DNA of 17,320 nt, taken from contig JAZDOR010000011.1 in assembly GCA_043798435.1 (NCBI GenBank), positions 1 through 17,320 on the forward strand. Reading direction: 5' to 3'. Below, piece by piece: positions 1 through 8,313 of this stretch; position 1 is the stretch's first letter, and the number at the start of each line of letters is the position of its first letter. Made by a program: the position numbers and the translations under genes. The stretch is from JAGUXG01 sp043798435 (GTDB lineage: Bacteria > UBA9089 > UBA9088 > JAGUXG01). The notes below the pieces were generated by a model. That model made no database searches, was not told where the DNA came from, and was given only the letters and a program-made list of their open reading frames with translations.

Positions 1-1440
1 TCCTTTAGTAAAGGAGAAGTCAAATACTTGTGTGCCAGCCAAGATAACCCTCTTTAACTCATCCAATCCCTTGATTCTCAGGAGCCATTTCAGAATATAG
101 CCAGGCCTCATATAAAAAGCCCTGTAAGCCTTTCGGATAGCCTTGTTCAGCTCTTCCTGGCTTAGTTTTGTGAAGACCTCATTGTAAAAACTCTTGGTAT
201 GAAGCATTGAAAGGTCTAAACTACTCCCATCCTTCAGCTCTGGATGGGCTTTTATTACCTCAGAAAATAGGGGTGTCCCTGGGTATGGGGTGCAGATGCC
301 AAAGGTGGCTATGCTCGGGTCTATCTCTTTGACAAACCTTCTGGTCTCTTCTATTGTCTCCATAGTTTCGCCAGGCATTCCGACCATACAATGGGCATGG
401 GTATCCAAGCCTATCTTATGCGTCCATTCAAAGGTTTGCCTTGTCTCGTCTAAGGTTATCCCTTTCTGGATGCTTCCAAGAATCTGCTGATTGCCTGATT
501 CCACTCCGAATCTGATCATATGGCATCCAGCTTTTTTCATCAATCTCATCGTCTCTACATCAACAGAGCCAACGCGGGCTGAGCATATCCAGGTGAGGTC
601 TATTTTTTTCTGGATAATACCCTCCGAGATATCTATTGTCCTTTTTTTATTCACTGTCCACATCTCATCCCTGAAGAAGACCTCTCTAAAACCTTGAAGG
701 CGGATTATTTCAAGCTCTGCTAAAACAGCCTCTGCTGACCTGAACCGTATCTTTCTGCCATAGAAGGATGGAGAGGAGCAGTAGGTGCACTTACCAGGAC
801 ACCCCCTGGCTGTAAAGGCTGTGGTAAAAGGCATCCTCTTCACCACAGGGTTAAAGTAGTGGATGTTCGGGTCAAGCATTGTTCTATCAGGGATTGGCAG
901 TTCGTCAAGATTCTCAATAAAGGGGTAATCTGGGTTCGACACAGGGCTACCATTTTCCATAAAGGTAATCCCCTTTGCCTTCTTTTCTCTGCCTTTTTCC
1001 ATTAAAGTAAGGAGGTCGCGGATTAGGAATTCAGGCTCTCTACGCACAGCAATATCTATGCCGGGCTTTACCACAGTATGCTCGGGCATAAAGGTTGGAT
1101 GACTGCCATAGACCACAGTTTTGAGCCTTGGGTTTTCCTTCTTGAGCTCAGATAGAACCTCAGCATCCTCATTCACGGTCATAGTTGATGTTAGCATTAT
1201 GCAGACATCGTGATCCTTTGTTGCCTCTTTTATGGATGAGATATTCATCTGCAAGCCTCCTGCATCCAAAAGGGTTGCATTATGCCCAGCATCCCTTAGA
1301 ACAGTGGCTACCAAAAGCTGGGAGACAGGTGGAAATTGGATACCAGCAATCCTCTTTCCCTTGCACCAACAACCATATATTAGATCCCTGGCTACATTCT
1401 TAGAAAACTTAGATGGCGGAATCAAGACTATTACCTTCAT
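1..1440 (-). CDS. B12-binding radical SAM protein, 3' end cut by window edge
   Basis: I translated this reading frame directly: 480 codons are open from the ATG at 1440 to the left edge with no stop, so the C-terminus lies outside. The N-terminal part (about residues 1-180) resembles a cobalamin-binding Rossmann domain, with a repeated strand/helix pattern and the stretch VVYGSHPTFMPEHT. The radical SAM cluster motif CX3CX2C follows at Cys214, Cys218 and Cys221 (CPGKCTYC). Downstream GVESGN near residue 315 and MVGMPGET near 350 are typical of the family. Members (BchE/HpnP-like and many others) use a [4Fe-4S] cluster, SAM and often methylcobalamin to methylate or rearrange unactivated carbons. 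The substrate cannot be read from sequence. The ATG overlaps the TGA of the upstream methyltransferase (ATGA), with AGGG about seven bases upstream, so the two genes are probably translationally coupled and act in the same pathway. Confidence 0.9.
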   Translation of the reverse strand, partial: MKVIVLIPPSKFSKNVARDLIYGCWCKGKRIAGIQFPPVSQLLVATVLRDAGHNATLLDAGGLQMNISSIKEATKDHDVCIMLTSTMTVNEDAEVLSELKKENPRLKTVVYGSHPTFMPEHTVVKPGIDIAVRREPEFLIRDLLTLMEKGREKKAKGITFMENGSPVSNPDYPFIENLDELPIPDRTMLDPNIHYFNPVVKRMPFTTAFTARGCPGKCTYCSSPSFYGRKIRFRSAEAVLAELEIIRLQGFREVFFRDEMWTVNKKRTIDISEGIIQKKIDLTWICSARVGSVDVETMRLMKKAGCHMIRFGVESGNQQILGSIQKGITLDETRQTFEWTHKIGLDTHAHCMVGMPGETMETIEETRRFVKEIDPSIATFGICTPYPGTPLFSEVIKAHPELKDGSSLDLSMLHTKSFYNEVFTKLSQEELNKAIRKAYRAFYMRPGYILKWLLRIKGLDELKRVILAGTQVFDFSFTKG

Positions 1441-2246
1441 TTTTTTACCCTAAAGAAGACCATTGTTCCACAGACTCTATCTAATATAGAACATATCTGC
1501 TTGGGCAAGTATCTGCTATAGGGAATAAACCTTATGGGAAAGTAGAAGAAGCGATAGCCTTCAATAATAAAACCTGCTTCCTTTAATTTATTCTCCCATA
1601 CTTGCTTGGTGTAGGCCTTCCCCAAAGGATTATCTACGCCATCATATAGCCTGACCAATTCCTCGCTGCTAACCCTCCCCATAGCCTTTACCCCATGAGT
1701 TTTTACACCAAGGAGTCTCATAATAAACTTAGTCAAAGGAAAGATTGGAGAAGATAAGAGCAAGTTTTTATGATAAAAAGAGATGACTGCTTTTCCACCT
1801 TTCTTTAAGAGACGGTATATCTCAGCTATCCCTTTCTCTGTTCCTGGGGTATGATGTAAAACACCATCACAGCAGACAAAATCAAAGGATTCGTCAGCAA
1901 AAGGAAGCTCCTCTGCATCACCAACTGAAATTCTTCCTTTCAGCCCCTCTAAGCCAAGCCACCTTTTAGCCATTTTGACAGCATTCTCCGTAAGGTCTAT
2001 AGAGAATATATCAGCCCCTACCCTGGCATAGTTGACTGTAATCCACCCTGGCCCACATCCTACATCTAAGACCCTTTTCCCCTTGCTATCCTTGAACCCA
2101 TAGAAGTCCATGACAAACTTAGACGAAGACTCCCGTATCCTGCTCAATCCCTCAAAGTATTCCTTGCTCTGCTTTTGGGCAGAAATTTCATAGCTACCCA
2201 AGGGATGACTATTCCAAAACTCCCTGACTTTTTCCTTAAGCTCCAT
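1437..2246 (-). CDS. Class I SAM-dependent methyltransferase
   Basis: The 269-residue product is a class I (Rossmann-fold) methyltransferase of the Methyltransf_11/25 type. Motif I is VLDVGCGPG at residues 59-67, the acidic ribose-binding residue follows in FSIDLTE (Asp84), GDAEELPF (from Gly109) is the adenine-contacting segment, and CDGVLHH ends at 131-132. The N-terminus (FWNSHPLGSYE) resembles methyltransferases from polysaccharide clusters that begin with an FW-x-x-HP-x-G segment. The C-terminal third (about residues 150-260) is hydrophobic and basic, possibly for membrane association or a lipid-linked substrate; this is inference. The stop overlaps the start of the radical SAM gene by four bases. 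Substrate unknown; a sugar hydroxyl or carboxyl, or a lipid carrier-linked sugar, would fit the neighbourhood. Confidence 0.88.
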   Translation of the reverse strand: MELKEKVREFWNSHPLGSYEISAQKQSKEYFEGLSRIRESSSKFVMDFYGFKDSKGKRVLDVGCGPGWITVNYARVGADIFSIDLTENAVKMAKRWLGLEGLKGRISVGDAEELPFADESFDFVCCDGVLHHTPGTEKGIAEIYRLLKKGGKAVISFYHKNLLLSSPIFPLTKFIMRLLGVKTHGVKAMGRVSSEELVRLYDGVDNPLGKAYTKQVWENKLKEAGFIIEGYRFFYFPIRFIPYSRYLPKQICSILDRVCGTMVFFRVKK

Positions 2247-2256
2247 TGAATTTATA

Positions 2257-2308
2257 ATTCTGACTCCTGAATTCTGACTCCTGAATTCTATATATCTGAA
2301 TAGTTACC
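2257..2308. repeat. Short phrase repeat with boundary motif at a stop codon
   Basis: The 14-base phrase ATTCTGACTCCTGA occurs twice in tandem (2257-2270 and 2271-2284), followed by a partial ATTCTA. On the minus strand the stretch starts with GGTAACTATTCAG (2296-2308), whose TAA is the stop codon of the preceding gene (TGG TAA). The same ATTCTGACTCCTGAATTC phrase recurs in reverse orientation in the element at 12872-12972. It fills the whole gap between the toroid gene and the methyltransferase. Confidence 0.8.
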
Positions 2309-3941
2309 ATAACTTTACCTTTCTAATATTGAGAACTCTTGCCTCTTTATTCAGCTCTTCAGAGAGGTCAACTGCGGGTTCTAAAGCCATCTCCTGGTTA
2401 CAAAAATATCTTGATGTTGGAGAATAGAGATCACTTGCACTGGTCGTAATAGCAATGAAATCAACCCTCTTTCTGGTCTTCTTAATTATCTCGTCTTCAA
2501 TGGTTATCTTGTTTTCATAGACAAGAATCCTTCTAAAGAGGGTTAGGGGTGCTTCTCTCTTCTTCTGAATCATTGCCTTTTTAAGCCAGGTGGCAAATAG
2601 CTTGGCTATGGCAGGAACCCTTCCTGCTACAAGCGTAAAAAGCCTGAATGGCAGTTGGAGGTTTGGAATATAATTAGAATAGGCAAAATGAGAGTCCTCA
2701 ACCCTTATAATCAGGCTTTTCTCATCCATAAGGTTTACCTCTGTTTTATGATTCAGCCAGGCAGAGGTTATAACCCTTTTGCCAAGCCTGCCAAAGTATC
2801 CGCTGTCAGAGAGAACCAGTCTTTCTCCTGAAAATAGCCTCAAGACGCCATTCTTCTTGAGGCTACAAATTATATGGTATTCTCTGGTCTTTTTAGAGAA
2901 GAGCCCTGCAGAGGGAAAATGTTTAGTGAACTGATTGTATTCTTTAGTGTTAGCCTCAGCCTTTTTGAACTCAAGTCCTGCATTGCATTCTTCATGGTTA
3001 GCCTCAGCCTTTTTGAACTCAAGTCCTGCCTGGATATAGTCTGGAAGGAAGAAAAAGACAAGGTAGCGGTCATCATATCTTGAAAGGTCATCAATCAACC
3101 TCTTTTCAGTAAGGCTGCCGATATACCTTGCCTCTTTGAAGTCATTGGCTAAGATGAATAGACCGTGTGGCATAAGCCAGGTGGTATTCCTGCTTCCATA
3201 CTCACCGCCTGAGCTTCCATCTGGATGGATAAAATATACCAGGAAATCTAATGCCTTTCCAATAGCCTCTTTTGCCCTGATATCTTTGGTCTTCTTATAG
3301 TATTTGGCTAAGTAGTCAATGGAAAGGGATAGATACCCAATATCTGCACCGCCATATTCAGGAAACCAGCCTTCTGAGTTCTGAAGTCTAACAAGCCTTT
3401 CTAATTTCTCCTCTGCTGCATCCTTAAATGACTTCTCGTTGGTTAAAAGATAGATGTTATAAAGGGCAATAATAGAACCTGCAGTGTGGTTTGCCACAAG
3501 CTCATCTCTATTTTTTGCCAACCACCTTCCAGCCTTAATTAAGGCGGACAGGACAGGGTCTGGTTTTTCGTCTAAGAGCAAAAGGGATTCGGAGACTCCA
3601 TAGGCAGTAAAGGCTGTGGCCACATAGGAGTGCTCCCCTGGATACCATTCATTAAAGGAGCCGTCTTTATTCTGAAGATTTGCCCAGAATTTACAGCCTG
3701 CTCTTATCCATTCAAGGAGATTCGGGTTCTCAAAGTAGATATTTCCATCAAAGCTATGCCTATAAATCAGGGATAGGCTCAAAACCCCTTGCTGCCAGAT
3801 AGCAGAGGGAAAGTCAGAGACCATTTTATAATGCCAGAAGTTTCTATCAAAACAGCCAAAGCTTTCAGAAAGCCTGTTTCTGTCTAAGAGGGATAGAAGA
3901 CGGGGCAACATCTGAAAGGAGACCCTTTGATACTCATTCAT
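2304..3941 (-). CDS. Alpha/alpha-toroid plus beta-sandwich protein of unknown function
   Basis: The predicted product is 545 residues. An upstream TTG at 3956 is in frame, but the ATG at 3941 is preceded by GAGGG with about eight bases of spacing, so I start there. Residues about 1-300 contain repeated helix pairs with aromatic/glycine turns (LQNKDGSFNEWYPGEHSY, LQNSEGWFPEYGGADIGY, HPDGSSGGEYGSRNTTW), typical of (alpha/alpha)6 toroid folds seen in terpenoid cyclases and polysaccharide lyases or hydrolases. Residues about 350-545 are beta-rich, recalling the heparinase II/III or chondroitinase arrangement of toroid then sandwich. I see no signal peptide, so a cytoplasmic role on a sugar substrate is possible. 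A 16-residue segment is tandemly duplicated at 305-336 in the linker. Its place among glycosyltransferases and methyltransferases suggests glycan assembly or modification. No catalytic residues can be assigned. Confidence 0.82.
   Translation of the reverse strand: MNEYQRVSFQMLPRLLSLLDRNRLSESFGCFDRNFWHYKMVSDFPSAIWQQGVLSLSLIYRHSFDGNIYFENPNLLEWIRAGCKFWANLQNKDGSFNEWYPGEHSYVATAFTAYGVSESLLLLDEKPDPVLSALIKAGRWLAKNRDELVANHTAGSIIALYNIYLLTNEKSFKDAAEEKLERLVRLQNSEGWFPEYGGADIGYLSLSIDYLAKYYKKTKDIRAKEAIGKALDFLVYFIHPDGSSGGEYGSRNTTWLMPHGLFILANDFKEARYIGSLTEKRLIDDLSRYDDRYLVFFFLPDYIQAGLEFKKAEANHEECNAGLEFKKAEANTKEYNQFTKHFPSAGLFSKKTREYHIICSLKKNGVLRLFSGERLVLSDSGYFGRLGKRVITSAWLNHKTEVNLMDEKSLIIRVEDSHFAYSNYIPNLQLPFRLFTLVAGRVPAIAKLFATWLKKAMIQKKREAPLTLFRRILVYENKITIEDEIIKKTRKRVDFIAITTSASDLYSPTSRYFCNQEMALEPAVDLSEELNKEARVLNIRKVKLW
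2934..3029. repeat. 48-bp in-frame tandem duplication inside the toroid gene
   Basis: Two adjacent 48-base units (2934-2981 and 2982-3029) differ at only about four positions; 33 bases are identical without a gap (2949-2981 and 2997-3029). They encode AGLEFKKAEANHEECN followed by AGLEFKKAEANTKEYN. Being a multiple of three, the duplication keeps the frame. It lies between the toroid and beta-sandwich parts, in a charged, probably exposed linker. The near identity points to a recent slippage or unequal recombination event. Confidence 0.95.
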
Positions 3942-3990
3942 TTCGTAATCCCTCAAGTTTTAATGTAAATTTTTCTTAAAGTCAAAAACT

Positions 3991-4130
3991 TCATTGCAAA
4001 TTGCAAATTTAGCATTGCAAATTGCAAATTGAATTTTATTAAAATGCTAAATTTGAAATGCTAAATGCTAAATTTGAAATGATGTGTCTTGAGTGGTTAG
4101 TCTTTACTTATAGTTGTCTAAAGTGTTACC
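3991..4130. repeat. Palindromic intergenic element, GCAAATTTAGCATT core
   Basis: The left arm (3991-4032) is built from CATTGCAAATTGCAAATT phrases and the right arm (4039-4082) from ATGCTAAATTTGAAATG phrases, which are its imperfect reverse complement around an AATTTTATTAAAAT centre. Reading the minus strand, the right end begins GGTAACACTTTAGAC (4116-4130) and continues AAGTAAAGACTAACCAC, nearly the same as the end of the element at 8314-8478. The 3' end of the GT2 coding region (GNTLDNYK and its TAA) lies inside this boundary segment. Confidence 0.85.
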
Positions 4131-4985
4131 ATTTCCTCTTCTTCCTTGAGCAACGATAAGGTCAGCAATAAGACCCAGGGTGACAACAACAACACCTGTC
4201 ATAAGGATAACAATGTCTGCGAGCTGCATCCTGCCAATTCCAAAGAAGCGGTCATAAATGCTCTTTACAACACCTATAGCTAAAAGAAGAAGACTCATTG
4301 GCAAAAAGACCCTCAGAGGGTTGTAATACATTATCATTCTAATGACAGTTAAAATGTAGTTTGATGTGTCCTTGACTGGATGAAACTTTGATTTGCCAAT
4401 CCTTGCTCTGTATTCAGTTGGAATCCATCGCACAGGGTGTCCATTACAGAGAAAGGATAGGGTCATAGAAGAGACGCAGGAGAATCCATCAGGTATTGCC
4501 CAGAGGTATTTTAGCATAGCACTCTTTTTGAAGGCTCTTAGGCCTGAGTTCAGGTCAGGAATCTTTCTCTTTGAAAGGTATGAGGCTAATGCCCTTATGA
4601 ACCATTTAGCCGGTATTCTGAGAAACTTGAGACTCCCTTCCTCAGTTCTGCGAGCACCTATCACCTGGTCATATTCAGGAAAGAACTTGAGCATCTCCGG
4701 TATATCAGAGGCTGTATAGCTTCCATCAACATCTAACATAACGATGATCTCCCACAAGGCTTCCTGTATCCCTGTCTTTCTTGCCGCACCTGAGCCACCC
4801 CTCATAACCCTCCTGATAACCCGAACACACTTTTCTTTAGCTATCTCTGCTGTCCTATCAGTAGAGGCGTCATCAATAACTAAAATCTCATATTGAGTCT
4901 TTCCCATTGCTTCTTTAATCTCATCAATCACCTGACCAATGGCAGACTCTTCGTTGTATGCTGGTAAAAGAACACTAATCTTCAT
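4104..4985 (-). CDS. GT2 family glycosyltransferase, polyprenyl-phosphate type
   Basis: The 293-residue product begins directly with the GT-A fold: ISVLLPAYNEE (residues 3-13), VIDDASTDRT (36-45) and the metal/nucleotide-sugar site DVDGSY at 85-90. RIGKSKFHPVKDT further on is typical of the dolichyl/undecaprenyl-phosphate sugar synthase (DPM1/GtrB-like) branch. Two hydrophobic helices near the C-terminus (about 224-243 and 255-278) would anchor it in the cytoplasmic membrane. Such enzymes usually move a sugar from a nucleotide donor to a polyprenyl phosphate, providing the lipid-linked donor used by GT-C enzymes; the membrane protein encoded at 8476-10053 could be such a partner (inference). 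The start lies two bases after the stop of the upstream methyltransferase gene. The last eight residues (GNTLDNYK) are encoded by repeat-element sequence, so the natural C-terminus was probably altered. Confidence 0.9.
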   Translation of the reverse strand: MKISVLLPAYNEESAIGQVIDEIKEAMGKTQYEILVIDDASTDRTAEIAKEKCVRVIRRVMRGGSGAARKTGIQEALWEIIVMLDVDGSYTASDIPEMLKFFPEYDQVIGARRTEEGSLKFLRIPAKWFIRALASYLSKRKIPDLNSGLRAFKKSAMLKYLWAIPDGFSCVSSMTLSFLCNGHPVRWIPTEYRARIGKSKFHPVKDTSNYILTVIRMIMYYNPLRVFLPMSLLLLAIGVVKSIYDRFFGIGRMQLADIVILMTGVVVVTLGLIADLIVAQGRRGNGNTLDNYK

Positions 4986-4987
4986 TT

Positions 4988-5725
4988 TTATTTCTCACAG
5001 ACTACGATAATATATGCCCACCCTTCTTCACTAACAAGGATTTTGCTTAAGCGATTTATAAAGTCTAATAATCTTACAAATAACCCTATCTTTGCTAATT
5101 CAGGTATGCCAAACCCGTAATGCAATAGAACACGAAAGAGATTGGATGGCTCTTTCATTATAAAGTCTATTGGCTTTACAGCCTTACAGCCTTTCAGCAA
5201 ACCTTCAATCTTTTTGGGCGTGGAATTCTTCATTCCAGATTCACCTGAAAAAAGTAAGCTGAAGACAAAATTTGTAAACTTCTTTCCGTTGCCTTCAATT
5301 ATAATAACTTTTCCTTTTGGTTTTACCACCCGAACCATTTCATTAACGCACTTTTCTTTCTCTTTAACATGGTGCAACAAATCACGGCAAAAAACCATGT
5401 CAAAGGTATTTTCTAAAAAGGGAAGGCATAAAGCATCAGCACAGATAAAATTTGTTCCTTTTAAGCTATGGGATTTGCAAAACTCAATCTTACCTGGGGA
5501 AAAATCTACCCCAAAAAAACTTGCTTTATATCCCATGCTCTGAAGGTTAACCATATTGGCTCCCTCTCCACAACCTATCTCTAAAGCAACCCTTGCTTCC
5601 TGTTCTGCAATTACTGAAATCAGTTCTTTTTCTTTCTTAAGTATATATGAATTTTGGGTCTGCCAGTAAAACCTTTTTATTTCAGGTCTCATAAAGTGCT
5701 CTTTCTGGTTATCAACCCTTTTCAT
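4988..5725 (-). CDS. Class I SAM-dependent methyltransferase
   Basis: The product is 245 residues from the ATG at 5725. Another ATG lies at 5731, but AAGGGG (5734-5739) is only two bases from that codon and eight from the 5725 ATG, and the latter gives a one-base TGATG overlap with the upstream gene. Motif I is ALEIGCGEG (47-55), with Asp74 in FFGVDFS, an ADALCLPF segment near 96, and RDLLHH ending at 118. The C-terminal 100 residues carry a hydrophobic stretch around FVFSLLFSG and no recognisable specificity domain. It follows a paralogous methyltransferase and precedes the GT2 gene by two bases, so all three are surely co-expressed. Its substrate is unknown; modification of a sugar, an acyl group or a lipid carrier would suit the context. 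Confidence 0.87.
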   Translation of the reverse strand: MKRVDNQKEHFMRPEIKRFYWQTQNSYILKKEKELISVIAEQEARVALEIGCGEGANMVNLQSMGYKASFFGVDFSPGKIEFCKSHSLKGTNFICADALCLPFLENTFDMVFCRDLLHHVKEKEKCVNEMVRVVKPKGKVIIIEGNGKKFTNFVFSLLFSGESGMKNSTPKKIEGLLKGCKAVKPIDFIMKEPSNLFRVLLHYGFGIPELAKIGLFVRLLDFINRLSKILVSEEGWAYIIVVCEK

Positions 5726-6486
5726 CAACATAACCCCTTATCTACCTTTCTCCCACTGATAATAAGTGAACCGGCTATTTCTCTTACAAGTGGCATCCTT
5801 TCTAAAAACAAACCTGCTTTCATTACAATTGGTATTAACGCTTTTGGTGTAGCTGGATGAAGGAAATCAAAGGGTTTAACCACTATCTCAACAAATCCAT
5901 ATTTTTTGAGGGTCTTTTTTATCTGCCATCGAAAAAAAGCTGTTTCGTCTGGTGAGTTCTGAAGTCTTCTACCGATAAAACCAACATTCTTCTCTAAAAA
6001 TATCTGTGGGTTCAACATATTGGGTTCAGCAAAGAATATTCTACCACCCTCTTTAAGCACCCTTACAATCTCATGTAATCCCTTGTCTAAATTAAGATGG
6101 TGTAGAACAGCATTTCCAACTACAGCATTAAATGATTCGTCTTTATAATCTAATAATGAAATATTGCCAACTTCAAATCTCACATTGTCAGAACTTATCT
6201 TTTTTTTGGCCAGTTCAATCAACTCAGGCGAAATGTCAATGGCAGTAATCTTGACTTCATTTGTTACTTCAAGGAGTCTCTTTGTAAAATCTCCCTCTGA
6301 ACAACCTATTTCTAAAATGGTATCTCCTTCATTAATCTGGGCACATCTGACAGCCAACTCTGCCCGCACCAATTGCCTTATCTGTCCAGCTTGGGTCAAA
6401 TTGCCCCACCAATGAACCCCTTTTTCTTTAGCTAACCCATTAAAATACTCACGTTCCCTTACCTCTTCTTCATTTTTTATCAACAT
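5725..6486 (-). CDS. Class I SAM-dependent methyltransferase
   Basis: The 253-residue product has the class I methyltransferase core: ILEIGCSEG (57-65), AIDISPELI (82-90) with Asp84 as the ribose-binding acid, VGNISLLDY around 107-114, and GNAVLHH ending at 130. An N-terminal extension (residues 1-45) contains HWWGNLTQAGQIRQLVR, rich in aromatic and basic residues and perhaps a substrate-side cap. It overlaps asnB by 17 bases at its start and shares TGATG with the next methyltransferase, so it is inside one tightly packed transcript. Its start region (GTTATGTTGAT) is nearly the same as that of the following gene. The two proteins are only distantly similar in sequence, so they probably act at different positions or on different substrates. 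Start context is otherwise weak (GAGAAG two bases before the ATG). Confidence 0.87.
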   Translation of the reverse strand: MLIKNEEEVREREYFNGLAKEKGVHWWGNLTQAGQIRQLVRAELAVRCAQINEGDTILEIGCSEGDFTKRLLEVTNEVKITAIDISPELIELAKKKISSDNVRFEVGNISLLDYKDESFNAVVGNAVLHHLNLDKGLHEIVRVLKEGGRIFFAEPNMLNPQIFLEKNVGFIGRRLQNSPDETAFFRWQIKKTLKKYGFVEIVVKPFDFLHPATPKALIPIVMKAGLFLERMPLVREIAGSLIISGRKVDKGLC

Positions 6487-8263
6487 AACTTCTCATCCAC
6501 TCTTCTAAGATGACTAATGCCATTATCTGTTTGTTCTCCAAAAGCTCCCCAGTCTTTATATTTATCCCTTGATAATTATAGTCAACCAAACGCCTTTTGG
6601 CAAGGCTATTCAAAGACTCTTTCGCATACTGATGAAAATCATCACCAAAGCATTTCTCTGTTGGAAGATAGAAGGCTTTCTTCTTTGCCCAGGCTATCTC
6701 TTTTGGCAGAATCCTTTCAGCTTGCCTTCGCAAGAGATATTTTTGACTAAACCCTCTAATCTTTAAGTTTCTCGGAAGCCTTGCACAAAGCTCAACCAAA
6801 CGATGGTCAAGGAAAGGGACCCTTCCTTCAACTGAGCTTGCCATGGTCAGCCTGTCCTGCTTTAAGAGGGTGTAGTCAGGGAGCCAGTAATGGAGGTCGC
6901 AGTCTATGAAGCTGTTCAAAGGGTCTCCTTTTTGCTCTAAGTATCTGCCAAATAGCCCTCTTACTACCCCTCTATCAGGAAAGAGCTGGGCAAAGCTCAG
7001 GTATCTATCAGTATTGCTTTTAGCAGAAAGGTATGAGAGTAGCCTCTCCTTTCCCCTATCTCCAAGGGATGCAGGGTAGAAGAAGAACTTAGTCAAAAGA
7101 CTTGCTGGAATAGCCTTCACAAGTGTCCATGGAATAAACCTTCTAAACTTCTCTAAGGAGATGGCAAGGTGATGGATATAGCCACCCAATATCTCATCCG
7201 CACCCTCACCAGTCAAAACAACCTTGACAGAGCTTGATGCCTCCCTTGCCAGAAGGTAAGTCGGTATTATTATCGCATCACCTATCGGCTCGTCCATGGA
7301 AGCGACAATCTTAGCTAAAAGGTTGTAAGACTGCTTTTCTATAATTATCTCCTGGTGGTCTGTCTCAAGAAGCTCACTCACCCTTCTTGCTGCATCTGTC
7401 TCATCAATATCCGTGCCAAAGCCTATAGAAAAGGTCTTGAGGGATAAGGACGAGTATTTTCTCATTATGGAAAGAATCATAGATGAGTCTACACCACCAC
7501 TCAAAAAGCAGGCTATAGGAACATCAGAGACCATCCTAAGCCTGACAGAATCCTCCAAAAGAGCCGAGAACTCTTCTAAGAAATCTTTTCTAACTTCCTC
7601 TAAAACCTCAATCTTCCAATATCCATCAATCTTTGCTTTACCTCTGCTGAAAGTCAAGATAGATGCAGGTGGAAGTCTTCGTATCTCCGCAAACATTGTC
7701 CCATCTGCCGGGATATATCTTAAGGTGAGATAGGCATCCAAAGAAGAAGGGTCCAAATCCTTGCTCACCCCTGAATGGAGAAGGATTGGCTTTATTCCTG
7801 AAGCAAAGATGAGCATATCTTCCTTTTGCCAATAATACAGGGGTCTGATTCCAAGGCGGTCTCTGACCAAAAAGAGGCTTTCCTTCTTTATATCAAATAG
7901 ACAGAAGGCAAACTCTCCGTTCAGCTTTCTGACACAGCCAATCCCTTCCTCTTCAAAGAGATGAACTATTACCTCAGTATCTGTCTGGGTGTAGAACCTA
8001 TGACCATTATTTTCCAATTTGCTGCGCAGGTCTTTGTAGTTATAGATTTCCCCATTAAAAACAACGCAGATGGATTTATCTTCATTAAATATCGGCTGGC
8101 TTCCAGTCTTTAGGTCTATAATAGAAAGCCTCTTATGACCCAAAGAGATATTGCTCGTCTCATAAGAACCCTCCTCATCAGGTCCACGATGATGGAGTGC
8201 CTTCATCATTCTATCGAGTAATTCTCTATCAGAAAATCCAGCAAATCCACAGATGCCACACAT
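6470..8263 (-). CDS. asnB: Glutamine-dependent asparagine synthase-type amidotransferase
   Basis: I place the start at the ATG at 8263, giving 597 residues, because processing of its Met exposes the N-terminal catalytic Cys2 (MCGICGFAGF). The frame continues 99 bases further upstream, but this is repeat-derived sequence. The class II glutaminase domain occupies about residues 1-190, with RGPDEEG, the FNGEIYN oxyanion/glutamine site at 69-75 and TDTEV near 94. The synthetase domain follows, with the ATP pyrophosphatase loop SGGVDSS at 255-261 and EGADE/GGY further on. The enzyme family makes asparagine from aspartate, glutamine and ATP. Homologues in surface-glycan clusters are often thought to amidate sugar acids or other carboxylates. 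Location between a GT-C protein and two methyltransferases favours a glycan role, but ordinary asparagine synthesis cannot be excluded. It overlaps the next gene by 17 bases. Confidence 0.93.
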   Translation of the reverse strand: MCGICGFAGFSDRELLDRMMKALHHRGPDEEGSYETSNISLGHKRLSIIDLKTGSQPIFNEDKSICVVFNGEIYNYKDLRSKLENNGHRFYTQTDTEVIVHLFEEEGIGCVRKLNGEFAFCLFDIKKESLFLVRDRLGIRPLYYWQKEDMLIFASGIKPILLHSGVSKDLDPSSLDAYLTLRYIPADGTMFAEIRRLPPASILTFSRGKAKIDGYWKIEVLEEVRKDFLEEFSALLEDSVRLRMVSDVPIACFLSGGVDSSMILSIMRKYSSLSLKTFSIGFGTDIDETDAARRVSELLETDHQEIIIEKQSYNLLAKIVASMDEPIGDAIIIPTYLLAREASSSVKVVLTGEGADEILGGYIHHLAISLEKFRRFIPWTLVKAIPASLLTKFFFYPASLGDRGKERLLSYLSAKSNTDRYLSFAQLFPDRGVVRGLFGRYLEQKGDPLNSFIDCDLHYWLPDYTLLKQDRLTMASSVEGRVPFLDHRLVELCARLPRNLKIRGFSQKYLLRRQAERILPKEIAWAKKKAFYLPTEKCFGDDFHQYAKESLNSLAKRRLVDYNYQGINIKTGELLENKQIMALVILEEWMRSYVDKK

Positions 8264-8313
8264 TTTATCTGCTGTAACTATGTTACTGTAAGTGAAGTGT
8301 AATGAAGAATATA

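Noticed and set aside
2870..3094. Small frames (both strands) around the duplicated segment of the toroid gene
   Set aside because: Shadow frames kept open by the 48-bp repeat; no independent start signal.
3991..4082. Possible CRISPR-like array
   Set aside because: The phrases are of unequal spacing, arranged as inverted arms, with no unique spacers and no cas genes.
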